Origin: Duganella fentianensis
Lineage (GTDB): Bacteria > Pseudomonadota > Gammaproteobacteria > Burkholderiales > Burkholderiaceae_D
NCBI RefSeq assembly: GCF_009857835.1
Contig: NZ_WWCL01000003.1
Location: 434,001 to 498,000, forward strand
Reading direction: 5' to 3'
Length of the DNA: 64,000 bases
This document shows positions 25,363-33,879 of this stretch, piece after piece. The translations under genes and the position numbers were made by a program. Under the pieces are notes generated by a model. The model was not told the DNA's origin and did not search any database. It worked only from the letters and a program-made list of their open reading frames with translations. Positions within the stretch are counted from its first letter, which is position 1, and each line of letters opens with the position of its first letter.

Positions 25363-26535
25363 ATGAAAGCACTGATGGTCAGCGCAGATAGTCTGCTCCA
25401 TGCGGAAGTGGCGGCACAGGGTTCGGCGCGCATGCCGGGCCTGCAGCTGGTGGCCACGCGGCAGGGCTTGCGCGAAGCGGTAGAGCGGCCACTGGCAGAA
25501 CTACCGGAACTGGCCATCGTCGATGCCAGTGCCGTCACTGCCAGTGAAGCGGAGCTGGTGGAGCGCCTGTGCAAGCTATATCCGGCCACCAGCGTGCTGC
25601 TGCTGACGCGCGAGCCGCCGCCCGAGCTGCTGATCCGCGCCATGCGTGCCGGCATCCGCGAAGTGCTGCAGCTGCCGCTGGTGCATAGCGCGTTTCATGA
25701 AGCGCTGGGACGCATCGAGCTGGCCGCGGGCTGTGGTCAGCTACGCAACGGCAAGGTGCTGGCCTTCATTTCCTGCAAGGGCGGCAGCGGGGCGACTTTT
25801 TTATCCACCAACTTCGCGTATGCGCTGGCCGCACTGGCAGATAAAAAAGTGCTGCTGATCGATCTGCATGGCCAGTTCGGCGATGCCACCCTGTATGTCT
25901 CGGACCAGAAGCCGGCCATGACGCTGTCCGATATCTGCGCCCAGATCAGCCGCATGGACGGGGCGTTTCTGGAATCCTGTCTGGTGCACGTGGCCTCCAA
26001 CTTCGGTGTGCTGGCTGCGGCCGACGATCCCCAGCATACGGTAGACATGAAGCCCGAGCATATGGACACCATACTACGCGTGGCATGCCAGCATTACGAC
26101 TACATCGTGCTCGATGTGGGCCGCCAGATCGATGCCATCTCGTTGCGCGCGCTCGATCAGGCCGACGCCATCCATCCCGTGCTGCAGCTGGCGCTGCCCG
26201 ATATCCGCGATGGCCGCCGCCTGCTCGATATTTTCCGCTCGCTCGGCTATGCCGCCGAACGCATACGCCTGATCGTCAACCGCTACGAGAAGGGGGGCAA
26301 GCTGCGCCTGACCGATCTGGAACAGGCGCTGGGCGCCGACGTGATGCACACCGTGCCCAATGATTATCTGTCCGCCACCGATTCGGTCAACCAGGGCATA
26401 CCGGTGCTGCAGCTCTCGCGCAGCAGTGCGGTGGCACGCAGTCTGGGCGAACTGGTAGAGCTGGTGACGGCGCGCCGCGCACCGGAAAGCAAAGGCCTGT
26501 TTGACCGCCTGTTCGGCCGCCACGAGGCGGAATAG
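25363..26535 (+). CDS. cpaE: Pilus assembly ATPase CpaE/TadZ
   Basis: 390 residues. An atypical receiver-like domain (about 1-120, no clear phospho-acceptor Asp) precedes a MinD/ParA-type ATPase domain (about 130-370). The deviant Walker A is KGGSGATF, K139. YIVLDVGRQIDAIS is the switch II-like region. TadZ/CpaE proteins localise the Tad machine, often at a pole. ATG follows AGGATAGGCG. Neighbours on both sides are Tad subunits. Confidence 0.92.
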   Translation: MKALMVSADSLLHAEVAAQGSARMPGLQLVATRQGLREAVERPLAELPELAIVDASAVTASEAELVERLCKLYPATSVLLLTREPPPELLIRAMRAGIREVLQLPLVHSAFHEALGRIELAAGCGQLRNGKVLAFISCKGGSGATFLSTNFAYALAALADKKVLLIDLHGQFGDATLYVSDQKPAMTLSDICAQISRMDGAFLESCLVHVASNFGVLAAADDPQHTVDMKPEHMDTILRVACQHYDYIVLDVGRQIDAISLRALDQADAIHPVLQLALPDIRDGRRLLDIFRSLGYAAERIRLIVNRYEKGGKLRLTDLEQALGADVMHTVPNDYLSATDSVNQGIPVLQLSRSSAVARSLGELVELVTARRAPESKGLFDRLFGRHEAE

Positions 26536-26571
26536 GTATTGCAACCGTAGCGCTATCCTGAGGGAGGAAGT

Positions 26572-27918
26572 ATGAGTTTGCGCGAACGCCTGAGCGTGAC
26601 GGAGGAGGCGCGCCAGCCGGCGCCGGATGCACCGGCACTGGCCGCTGCCGCGTATCAGGAGCTGAAGAAGAGTATGCACCAGACCATACTCGACCGCATC
26701 GATCTGGAACGCCTGAAGCGCCTTACGGCGGAGCAGTTCAAGCACGAGCTGGCGCTGCTGGTCCAGCGCATCATCGAAGACGAGCGCATTGTGCTGAACC
26801 AGCATGAGCGGCATAGTCTGGTGCTCGATATCCAGCACGAGATGCTGGGCTTCGGCCCGCTCGAACCGCTGCTGGCCGATCCCGGCGTGTCCGATATTCT
26901 GGTCAACACCTGCAGCCGGGTGTATGTGGAACGTGGCGGCCGGCTGGAGCTGACCGATGTCACTTTCAACGATAACGCCCACCTCATGAAGATCATCGAA
27001 AAAATCGTCTCGCGCGTGGGCCGGCGGGTGGACGAATCCAGCCCCATGGTGGATGCGCGCCTGCCCGACGGCTCGCGCGTGAATGCCATCATTCCGCCGC
27101 TGGCCATCGATGGCCCTATCCTGTCGATCCGCCGCTTTGCCGTGCAGCCGCTGACGGTGCAGAATCTGCTCGATTACCGTAGCCTGACGCCGCCCATGAT
27201 GGAAGTGCTGCAGGCACTGGGGCAGGCCAAGGTGAATATCCTGATCTCGGGCGGCACCGGCAGCGGCAAGACCACCATGCTCAATGTGCTGTCCGGCTTC
27301 ATTCCGGCCGCCGAGCGCATCGTCACCATCGAGGATGCGGCTGAGCTGCAGATGCGCCAGCCCCATGTGGTGCGGCTGGAAACCCGGCCGCCGAATATCG
27401 AAGGCAAGGGCGAAGTGAATCAGCGCTCGCTGGTGCGCAATGCCTTGCGTATGCGGCCGGACCGCATCATCCTCGGCGAGGTGCGCGGACCGGAAGCACT
27501 CGACATGCTGCAGGCCATGAATACGGGGCATGAAGGCTCGCTGGCCACCATCCACTCGAATACACCGCGCGATGCGCTGGCGCGGCTGGAAAACATGGTG
27601 GGCATGACGGGCCTGAACCTGACGCCGCGCGCAACCCGCCAGCAGATCTGTTCTGCCGTGACGGTGGTGATGCAGGTCTCGCGCCTGACCGATGGCACGC
27701 GCAAGCTGGTCAGCCTGCAGGAGATCACGGGTATGGAAGGTGACGTGATCGCCATGCACGAAATCTTCCGCTACGAACAGCGCGGCGTGGCGGCCGACGG
27801 CAAGGTGCAGGGCCGCTTTTCCGCTACCGGTGTGCGGCCCCGGTTTGCCGACCGCCTGCGCATGTTCGGCGCCGCCGTGGCCGACAGCGTGTTCGATCCT
27901 GACCGCATTTTCGAGTAG
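26572..27918 (+). CDS. cpaF: Tad secretion ATPase CpaF/TadA
   Basis: 448 residues, a cytoplasmic hexameric motor of the GspE/VirB11 superfamily. It carries Walker [14 protein letters not shown] (K233), the Asp box [11 protein letters not shown], Walker [15 protein letters not shown] and the His box [13 protein letters not shown]. An N-terminal helical domain (about 1-110) contains a family-typical [29 protein letters not shown] precedes the ATG. It powers Flp pilus extension, and probably retraction. Confidence 0.95.
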   Translation: MSLRERLSVTEEARQPAPDAPALAAAAYQELKKSMHQTILDRIDLERLKRLTAEQFKHELALLVQRIIEDERIVLNQHERHSLVLDIQHEMLGFGPLEPLLADPGVSDILVNTCSRVYVERGGRLELTDVTFNDNAHLMKIIEKIVSRVGRRVDESSPMVDARLPDGSRVNAIIPPLAIDGPILSIRRFAVQPLTVQNLLDYRSLTPPMMEVLQALGQAKVNILISGGTGSGKTTMLNVLSGFIPAAERIVTIEDAAELQMRQPHVVRLETRPPNIEGKGEVNQRSLVRNALRMRPDRIILGEVRGPEALDMLQAMNTGHEGSLATIHSNTPRDALARLENMVGMTGLNLTPRATRQQICSAVTVVMQVSRLTDGTRKLVSLQEITGMEGDVIAMHEIFRYEQRGVAADGKVQGRFSATGVRPRFADRLRMFGAAVADSVFDPDRIFE

Positions 27919-27922
27919 CGTC

Positions 27923-28900
27923 ATGAGTGCTCTGCTGGCCGGCTTTTTCATTCTGCTGTTTGCTGCGCTGATCCTGCTGCTGGAAGCATTGTGGATCTGG
28001 TGGTCTGCGGCGCATGGCAGCGCGGCGCGCCGCATCAGCAAGCGTCTGCGCCTGATGGCGGCGCAGGGCGAGCGCCACGGCGAACGCATCGACATCCTCA
28101 AGCAGCGCAGCTACAGCCGCCATGCGCTGCTGGAGCAACTGCTGCGGCGTTACCGCGCACCGGCCTTGCTGGACCGCTTGCTGCTACAGGCCGGTGTGCC
28201 ATGGTCGGTGGCGCAGACGCTGGGCAGCATGCTGGTTCTGCTGCTGGCCGGTGCAGGTGCATCCTTGCTGCTGCAACTGCCCTGGCTGATGCGCGCCGGC
28301 CTGTTCTTGGGTCCACCATGTCTGCCGCTGCTGCTGATATGGCAGCGGCGTCAGGCCCGCCTGATCAAGCTGGAAGAGCAGTTGCCGGAAGCGGCGGATT
28401 TTTTTGCCCGCGCCCTGTGCGCCGGCCATTCGTTTGCCAATGTGATGCAGATGGTGGGCGAAGAAATGCCCGAGCCCATCGCGGGCGAATTCAAATTCGC
28501 CTACGTGGAAATCAACTATGGTGTGCCCATGAACGAAGCCCTGTACAATCTGGCCCTGCGGGTGCCGCTGACGGACTTGCGCTATCTGGTCATCGCCGTA
28601 CTGATACAGCGCGAGTCGGGCGGCAATCTGGCCGAGGTGCTGGGCAGTATCAGCCGCTTGATCCGCGCGCGCCTGCGCCTGCTGGCGCAGGTCAGGGTGA
28701 TGTCGGCCGAGGGGCGCATGTCGGCGTGGATACTGTGCCTGCTGCCGCTCGGGGTGCTGCTACTGATGATGGTCACCAATCCCGTCTACGTGCGCGTGCT
28801 GTGGACTGATCCCATAGGCATACGCCTGATCTGGTATGCGCTGGGCATGGCCGCTGTCGGCGTGCTGTGGATGCGCAAGCTGATCCGCATACGGGTCTAG
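27923..28900 (+). CDS. tadB: Tad inner-membrane platform protein TadB
   Basis: 325 residues of the type II/IV platform family (T2SSF domain at about 155-285). There are two hydrophobic segments near the N-terminus and middle, then FFARALCAGHSFANVMQMVGEE and IQRESGGNLAEVLGSIS, typical of TadB. Two more membrane segments lie at the C-terminus. ATG 27923 is 5 bases after the cpaF stop, supporting tight coupling, and is preferred over in-frame upstream codons inside cpaF. Confidence 0.92.
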   Translation: MSALLAGFFILLFAALILLLEALWIWWSAAHGSAARRISKRLRLMAAQGERHGERIDILKQRSYSRHALLEQLLRRYRAPALLDRLLLQAGVPWSVAQTLGSMLVLLLAGAGASLLLQLPWLMRAGLFLGPPCLPLLLIWQRRQARLIKLEEQLPEAADFFARALCAGHSFANVMQMVGEEMPEPIAGEFKFAYVEINYGVPMNEALYNLALRVPLTDLRYLVIAVLIQRESGGNLAEVLGSISRLIRARLRLLAQVRVMSAEGRMSAWILCLLPLGVLLLMMVTNPVYVRVLWTDPIGIRLIWYALGMAAVGVLWMRKLIRIRV

Positions 28901-28908
28901 GAGGCGTC

Positions 28909-29841
28909 ATGGAGACTGGCCAGATCGTATTTCTGCTGATCGTGTTTCTGGTGGTGGCCGGCATCGCCTTGCTGGCCCTGCTGCTGTTTTCATCGGCGGC
29001 CCTGCGCGCACGGCTAGGTATGCTGGCAGCACAGGCACCGTCGCCACAGAACCAGCAGGCCTGGGTGGAGCGCGTGGCACAGGTGGCGCAGCCGCTGTCA
29101 CGCCTGTCCCTGCCGGAAGATGGCTGGGAACGTTCGCCGCTGCGCACCCGCTTCATGAATGCGGGCTGGCGCGGCGCCTCTGCGCCTTCGCTGTATTTCG
29201 CCACCAAGACAGTGCTGGCACTGGTGCTGCCGGCCTTGCTGATGCTGGCTGCCGCAACGCTATGGCAGCTGCAGCTCTCGCGTGGCCTGTTTCCGCTGCT
29301 GCTGGCCGGTGCAGCGTTTGGCTACTATTTGCCGAATGTGGTGCTGGCACGGCGCGCGGCCCATCGCTGCCGCGACATCTTCGAGAATTTTCCCGATGCG
29401 CTGGATTTGCTGACCGTCTGTGTGGAAGCGGGTCTGAGTCTGGAACGGGCGCTGGCCAAGGTGGCGGGCGAAATCCATATCAAGAGCGCAGCGCTGGCGC
29501 AGGAACTGCAGCTGGTGCTGATGGAAATGCGGGCCGGCTTCAGCAAAGAGAAAGCCTTGCGCAATCTGGCCTTGCGTAGCGGGGTGGAAGATGTGGATAC
29601 GCTGGTGGCCATGCTGATCCAGTCCGAACGCTTCGGCACCAGCATGGGTGAGTCGCTGCGTGTGCATTCGGAGAATCTGCGTGCCAAGCGCAGTGTGATC
29701 GCGGAGGAAGCTGCGGCCAAGATCGCGCTGAAGCTATTGTTCCCGCTGGTGTTCTGCATCTTCCCCACGCTGATGCTGGTGCTGATCGGTCCCGCGGGAA
29801 TACAGGTGTATCACATGCTGCCTGCCATGCTGGGCAAATAA
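28909..29841 (+). CDS. tadC: Tad inner-membrane platform protein TadC
   Basis: 310 residues, paralogous to TadB and forming the platform with it. Membrane segments lie at about 5-30, 95-145 and 280-305. The T2SSF region contains FPDALDLLTVCVEAGLSLE and a later IQSERFGTSMGESLRVHSE. GGAGG lies 6 bases before ATG 28909. It is the last Tad gene here; no TadD, TadE, TadF or TadG follows, because the next gene is on the opposite strand. Confidence 0.92.
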   Translation: METGQIVFLLIVFLVVAGIALLALLLFSSAALRARLGMLAAQAPSPQNQQAWVERVAQVAQPLSRLSLPEDGWERSPLRTRFMNAGWRGASAPSLYFATKTVLALVLPALLMLAAATLWQLQLSRGLFPLLLAGAAFGYYLPNVVLARRAAHRCRDIFENFPDALDLLTVCVEAGLSLERALAKVAGEIHIKSAALAQELQLVLMEMRAGFSKEKALRNLALRSGVEDVDTLVAMLIQSERFGTSMGESLRVHSENLRAKRSVIAEEAAAKIALKLLFPLVFCIFPTLMLVLIGPAGIQVYHMLPAMLGK

Positions 29842-29877
29842 AAAAACCGTCCGCTAGGGGGTAACCAGGCGGACGGT
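29842..29877 (-). terminator. Intrinsic terminator for the minus-strand GIN-domain gene
   Basis: ACCGTCCGC / GCGGACGGT, a perfect 9-bp stem with a 13-base loop, directly after tadC. On the minus strand a TTTTTTT run follows the stem. On the plus strand it is preceded by A and followed by only GAAAAA, so it is strong for the minus gene and weaker for tadC. Confidence 0.8.
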
Positions 29878-29935
29878 GAAAAACACACCCATGTGTTTAC
29901 TGCTGCGGACTACCGCATTCCTTACGATCAGCGGT

Positions 29936-30703
29936 CTACTGCCAGCTGATGCTGCCCATACCTTTGGTCGTGGCGCTACGCTGGGCCGGGTTGCCATACA
30001 CGGTGGCCGAACCCAGTCCCGTTAATCTCATGGCCGCGCTATTTTTGGCGTACACGGAAGCGCTGCCCAGACCCGTCAGATTGACATCGACGGCGTCGGC
30101 GCGCAGTTTCTGCGCATCGAGTCCACCCACGCCGCCCAGACTCACATGCAGCTGCCGGGTCTGGCCGCTCATTTCGATATGCCCGGCGCCGTGCAGATCG
30201 AGCTCGACGTTGTCGCTGGTGCCTGCATTGACGTTCATGCTGCCGACGCCACCGAGCCGCACGTTGACGTTGCGGTACTGCGAGTTGACGTTGACGGCAC
30301 CCGCACCTTCCAGTGCCAGTCGCAGGCTGTCGCCGCTAAAGCCTCTGACTTCGGCGGCACCCACGCCGCCGGAAGTGAGCTGACGCAGATTCGGCAGCGT
30401 TAGCTCGGCGCGCAGCTCGCGGTTGTTACCGAAACTGATGCTGCGCTGTTTTACTGTGCCGATGCGCAGCGTGTCACCGCTTTGCTCCACCGTCACTTTT
30501 TTCAGCGCGTCAGCCTCTCCGTATAGAGTCAGCGACGCGACTGGTCCTTGTTTGAGTTTCAGGTTGATCACGCCATCGAGATCAACGTTGACGGTACGTG
30601 CATCGACGCTGCGGTTCTCGCTGCTGACGTCGGCCGCTTGCGCTACTTGTGCGCCGCCGCCGATCAGAGTGGCCAGCATGGCGGCCTGCAGAATTTTTTT
30701 CAT
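29936..30703 (-). CDS. Exported head-GIN (DUF2807) domain protein
   Basis: 255 residues. A clear signal peptide (MKKILQAAMLATLIGGGAQVAQA recast: Lys-rich start, hydrophobic core, AQA cleavage near 23) precedes a repetitive beta-solenoid-like DUF2807 domain. Each turn carries Gly-rich signatures such as GGVGAAEV, GAGAVNV, GGVGSMNV, GAGHIEM and GLGSASVY. Such domains occur in surface and autotransporter-adhesin heads. No membrane anchor is present, so it is probably periplasmic or surface-associated. Function unknown. It has its own terminator. Confidence 0.88.
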   Translation of the reverse strand: MKKILQAAMLATLIGGGAQVAQAADVSSENRSVDARTVNVDLDGVINLKLKQGPVASLTLYGEADALKKVTVEQSGDTLRIGTVKQRSISFGNNRELRAELTLPNLRQLTSGGVGAAEVRGFSGDSLRLALEGAGAVNVNSQYRNVNVRLGGVGSMNVNAGTSDNVELDLHGAGHIEMSGQTRQLHVSLGGVGGLDAQKLRADAVDVNLTGLGSASVYAKNSAAMRLTGLGSATVYGNPAQRSATTKGMGSISWQ

Positions 30704-30737
30704 CGTATGCTCCGTCGTGGTGGTGATGGTAGGCGGC

Positions 30738-30920
30738 TTAGATGGCAGCTTTTTCTGCAGCGGTCAGACGTTTGGCCGTTACGTGTACGACTTGAACGGC
30801 GGCGGTGTCTGCTTTGGCAGCGACGACTTGTTCAGGTACGGCGGCAGTGGCGAACGAGGTAGCACCAGCGATCACGAGTGCGGCGAGGAAGATGGCTTCC
30901 ATGTTTTTTGCGATGTTCAT
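30738..30920 (-). CDS. Small exported protein of unknown function
   Basis: A 60-residue protein. A signal-peptide-like N-terminus (MNIAKNMEAIFLAALVIAG, cleavage after ATA near 27) leaves a mature peptide of about 33 residues ending VQVVHVTAKRLTAAEKAAI. The ATG has AAGGAG 7 bases upstream. Similar short exported peptides with a VTAKRL-type tail occur in this bacterial family, as far as I recall. It lies just upstream of, and on the same strand as, the GIN-domain gene (34 bases apart), so they may be co-transcribed. Confidence 0.65.
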   Translation of the reverse strand: MNIAKNMEAIFLAALVIAGATSFATAAVPEQVVAAKADTAAVQVVHVTAKRLTAAEKAAI

Positions 30921-31125
30921 TTTCAGCTCCTTGGTGGTTGGTTGAACTACGTTTTGTCTTGCGATGAGTGAACTATAAACAAGCACCTGCGGCGCTTCCA
31001 TCGGCATGTGACGAACTGCAAAAAACAGGGAGCAGAATGCGCAAAAACGGCGTGAAATGGGCAAGGCGGATGCTGGCAACGGGGCACGGAGGCCCTGCCA
31101 GCAGGGGGCTGCGGGCTAGTGTGGC

Positions 31126-32109
31126 TTAATGGGCGATGGCAGGTTTGCCATTGATGCCGGCGCAGGCGCGCGCGGCAGCCGGGCGCATAGGCCGGCCGCT
31201 GCTGCCGGGGACGAAAGCCGCAGCGGTATAGGTTTGTAGCGCCTGCGCTTCCATCGGGTTCAGATGGCGGTTCGGCAGCTCGAAGACTGTGCGTTGCTCG
31301 GGCCGTATCACGCTGCGCATATTGCGGGTGGATGGATGGTCGCGCAGGTGGCGATTGATTTCACCTTGGCAGTAAAGAATCTTCATGCCCAGGCTGAGCG
31401 CCTGCTGCAGATCTGCGCGCTGCGGCGCGACGTAAAAGAAAAGATCGTTGGGGTAGTGCAGCATCAGTTGCGGCTCGAGCAGGATGCCGTCTTCCAGACC
31501 GATCTGGCGAAACTCGCTGCTGACTTCGTAGACGGCGCGCGTGAGCAGGTCGAAACGATTCTGCGCCAGCAAGTCGAATAGCGTTTCGGTCTTGTCCCGT
31601 ACCACCTTGAGGCCGGCGTCGGTCATGATATCGCTGTCGGGCCAGTCGCTACCGCTGCCGACGCTGAGCTGACTTAATTGCGGTAGCTTTTTGACTTTGG
31701 CGACCTTGGCCAGCCCCTGCTGGTTGGCCATGAACACACGGTAACCATTGCCGCCGAGATAGATCGGCACTGCCACCAGCGCTAGCTCGCGGCTGGCTTT
31801 GCCGCCGGCCGAGGTGGCAATGACGTCGCAGTAGGGCTGCATACGCTTGCTATAGCGCACGCGCGCATCATTCGTAATGTTGGCAGGGAAATCGCAGTGC
31901 TGGATGGTGTAGTGCTTGCCGGCGGCTGTCAGGGCTTTTTCCAGCAGTTCCTTGCGGTAAGTAATGACGGGATTATCCGTTTCATTGGCGCGCTCCATGC
32001 GCACCACCATGGGCGTCTCCTGTGCGCGGCACGGCGAGAGACCGAGTGCAAGCAGACTGGCGCCAAGCAAGCTCAGGGAGTAACGGTACAGCAAGCGGGG
32101 CGTGCGCAT
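31126..32109 (-). CDS. Periplasmic solute-binding-like protein (PBP2 type)
   Basis: About 327 residues. A signal peptide (about 1-29, ending CRAQ) is followed by a fold resembling the type 2 periplasmic binding proteins (SBP_bac_3-like), with IVLMR-type strands and SVGSGSDWPDSDIMTDAG in the middle. No transporter genes are adjacent, so it may be an orphan sensor-like binding protein, as is common in this family. The start is uncertain: ATG 32109 lacks a ribosome site, whereas TTG 32130 has GGAA upstream. Ligand unknown. Confidence 0.75.
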   Translation of the reverse strand: MRTPRLLYRYSLSLLGASLLALGLSPCRAQETPMVVRMERANETDNPVITYRKELLEKALTAAGKHYTIQHCDFPANITNDARVRYSKRMQPYCDVIATSAGGKASRELALVAVPIYLGGNGYRVFMANQQGLAKVAKVKKLPQLSQLSVGSGSDWPDSDIMTDAGLKVVRDKTETLFDLLAQNRFDLLTRAVYEVSSEFRQIGLEDGILLEPQLMLHYPNDLFFYVAPQRADLQQALSLGMKILYCQGEINRHLRDHPSTRNMRSVIRPEQRTVFELPNRHLNPMEAQALQTYTAAAFVPGSSGRPMRPAAARACAGINGKPAIAH

Positions 32110-32246
32110 GGCAGTGAAAGGAGTAGGCAAGCTAGCAATTCCGAAGTGACTATTTCTTTTTGGAAACCTTTATTCTGCATCGAAAAAGCATAGTATGAAA
32201 TAGCGAAACTGACACATTGCATTCTAGAACAATGCTGCGCGCAAGC

Positions 32247-32855
32247 CTATGACCGTTCAGCGCGCGTGGGCCGCGTCAGACGCGAGTTCAGGGCTGCTTC
32301 CAGCAGACCCAAGGCCACCCCCAGCACATGCGCCTGCCACATGACGCGTATGCCGGGCGGTAGCGAGTTGCTGCCCGTAGAAATTCCTAGTGCTTCACAG
32401 CCCGTTTTAAGCAGCAGGAGGGCGGTCAGCAGCACCAGCCAGTGGCGCGGCAGCTGGGCGCCACGCCAGAGCGCAATGAGTGTCATGGTCGCCATCATGA
32501 CGACGAGGCCGGATAGCCCGCGATAGTGCGCCAGAGCCGGCACGCCGGACATCAGGGCGATAGCCATCAGCGGAGCAGAGCAGCTCAAGGACAGGCACAG
32601 GCGGCGTGTGCCTATCAGGGGTTCCAGTACACATCCGCACAGCAAGAGCATGGCGACATCGACCAAGGCATGCCATGCCGAATAGTGCACCAGATGCCCG
32701 CTCCACAGCCGCCACCACTGGCCGGACAGGATGGCTTGCCGGTCGTAAGCGAGCAAGTCGATCAACTGGGGCGGGGCATACACCAGTACCAGCGCGACCA
32801 GTGCCAGCAAGGCACTGGCGCTGGGCCACTTAGCGGGCGCGGCGGCGCTGGCCAT
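32247..32855 (-). CDS. rrtA: Rhombosortase (rhomboid-family intramembrane protease)
   Basis: About 202 residues and five to six membrane segments. The serine motif is YRGLSGLV, and the paired His is in WQAHVLG near the C-terminus. WRLWSGHLVHYSAWHALVD matches the conserved loop of rhombosortases. The protein upstream in the operon ends in a GlyGly-CTERM, the known rhombosortase target signal. ATG 32855 overlaps that gene by 26 bases (coupling). A GTG start at 32915 would add 20 residues. It should cleave the C-terminal anchor of GlyGly-CTERM proteins in the inner membrane. Confidence 0.88.
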   Translation of the reverse strand: MASAAAPAKWPSASALLALVALVLVYAPPQLIDLLAYDRQAILSGQWWRLWSGHLVHYSAWHALVDVAMLLLCGCVLEPLIGTRRLCLSLSCSAPLMAIALMSGVPALAHYRGLSGLVVMMATMTLIALWRGAQLPRHWLVLLTALLLLKTGCEALGISTGSNSLPPGIRVMWQAHVLGVALGLLEAALNSRLTRPTRAERS

Positions 32856-33663
32856 AGTACAGGGCAGCCAGCGCGGCAGCCAGTGCCAGCAGGCTCCAGT
32901 CAGCGGCACCGCCACCGTGATAGCCTTCTTTGTTGCTCACCTGAATAGTGCTGTCGGATTTCAGCCGTTCGCGGAAACTGTCGAGTTCCGTTTGCAGATT
33001 GGGGATCAGCTGATCGACAGCCTGGTTGTAGCCATCGGTCTGGGCCGCGCGCGACTTCTCGCTGAAGCCGGCCATGGTGGCATTGCCGCCGACGCGGCTG
33101 GTGCCCGGTGCGCGGAACAGCAGCTTGCGGCTCTTCACATCGAACACGGAGGCATCGAGCATGGTCTGGATATCGTACTGATTACCGTTGATGACGTAGG
33201 CACCGATGATGGTCCAGTAAAGCAGCGACAGGCGGTTGCTATCGTTGAACTGCACCTGATCGTAGGACAGCAGCGTGATCACTTCCACATTGAACATGCG
33301 CGCCACCTGATCCAGATTATCGAAGCCGCCGCGCGCCTGCATATAGGCCGACGGGATGATTTCTATGCTGCCGATGTAAGCATGTTTGGAGAACGAAGCT
33401 TTGACCCGCTCGAGCAGCTTCATCTTCTGCTGTTCCGAAGGCCCGTTACCCCAGCCGCCACCCGGAACGAAGGCGATGCCTACCCGCACCGGCGGGCGCA
33501 GCTGGGTCACGCCAGGCACCATGGCAGTCGGCTGCTTGGCGTTGGGGTAGAGGTAATCGACCACGCTGCCGTTCTGCTGCACGCGATGGCCTGAGCCCCA
33601 GAAGGCGCAGCCCGATAAACTGGTGACCAGCAGCGCGATCAGCACGCCTTTGATGAAATGCAT
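32830..33663 (-). CDS. Rhombotarget lipoprotein with GlyGly-CTERM
   Basis: 277 residues. The lipoprotein signal is perfect (MHFIKGVLIALLVTSLSGC, lipobox LSGC, Cys19). A soluble domain follows (about 40-240, containing VGIAFVPGGGWGNGPSEQQKM). The C-terminus is a GlyGly-CTERM: GYHGGGAADWS, a hydrophobic helix, then GQRRRAR. It is the probable substrate of the rhombosortase encoded immediately downstream. ATG 33663 has AGGAG 7 bases upstream. The domain function is unknown. Confidence 0.88.
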   Translation of the reverse strand: MHFIKGVLIALLVTSLSGCAFWGSGHRVQQNGSVVDYLYPNAKQPTAMVPGVTQLRPPVRVGIAFVPGGGWGNGPSEQQKMKLLERVKASFSKHAYIGSIEIIPSAYMQARGGFDNLDQVARMFNVEVITLLSYDQVQFNDSNRLSLLYWTIIGAYVINGNQYDIQTMLDASVFDVKSRKLLFRAPGTSRVGGNATMAGFSEKSRAAQTDGYNQAVDQLIPNLQTELDSFRERLKSDSTIQVSNKEGYHGGGAADWSLLALAAALAALYYGQRRRAR

Positions 33664-33879
33664 GTTTAAACTCCTGCTGAGGCTGTGATGAGGACTGAGG
33701 TGTCGCAGGTGCATGCCTGCGCTGGCCCGAGCGAGACTCGGCACCTATGCAAGTCCGAAAGCAAGCAAGCCTATCAGATCAGGCTGGCGCGAAATACGTG
33801 CATTCTCACGTGGCCGGAATTTCTTGAGGGGTAGCGTGTGCTGCTACCGGAGAGGCGACCGTGTGCGCCTTCCTGCGGG
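33664..33879. other. Intergenic gap without a supported gene
   Basis: 216 bases between the rhombotarget gene and the upstream minus-strand gene. It should hold the rhombosortase operon promoter, but I see no convincing -10/-35 pair. Confidence 0.5.
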
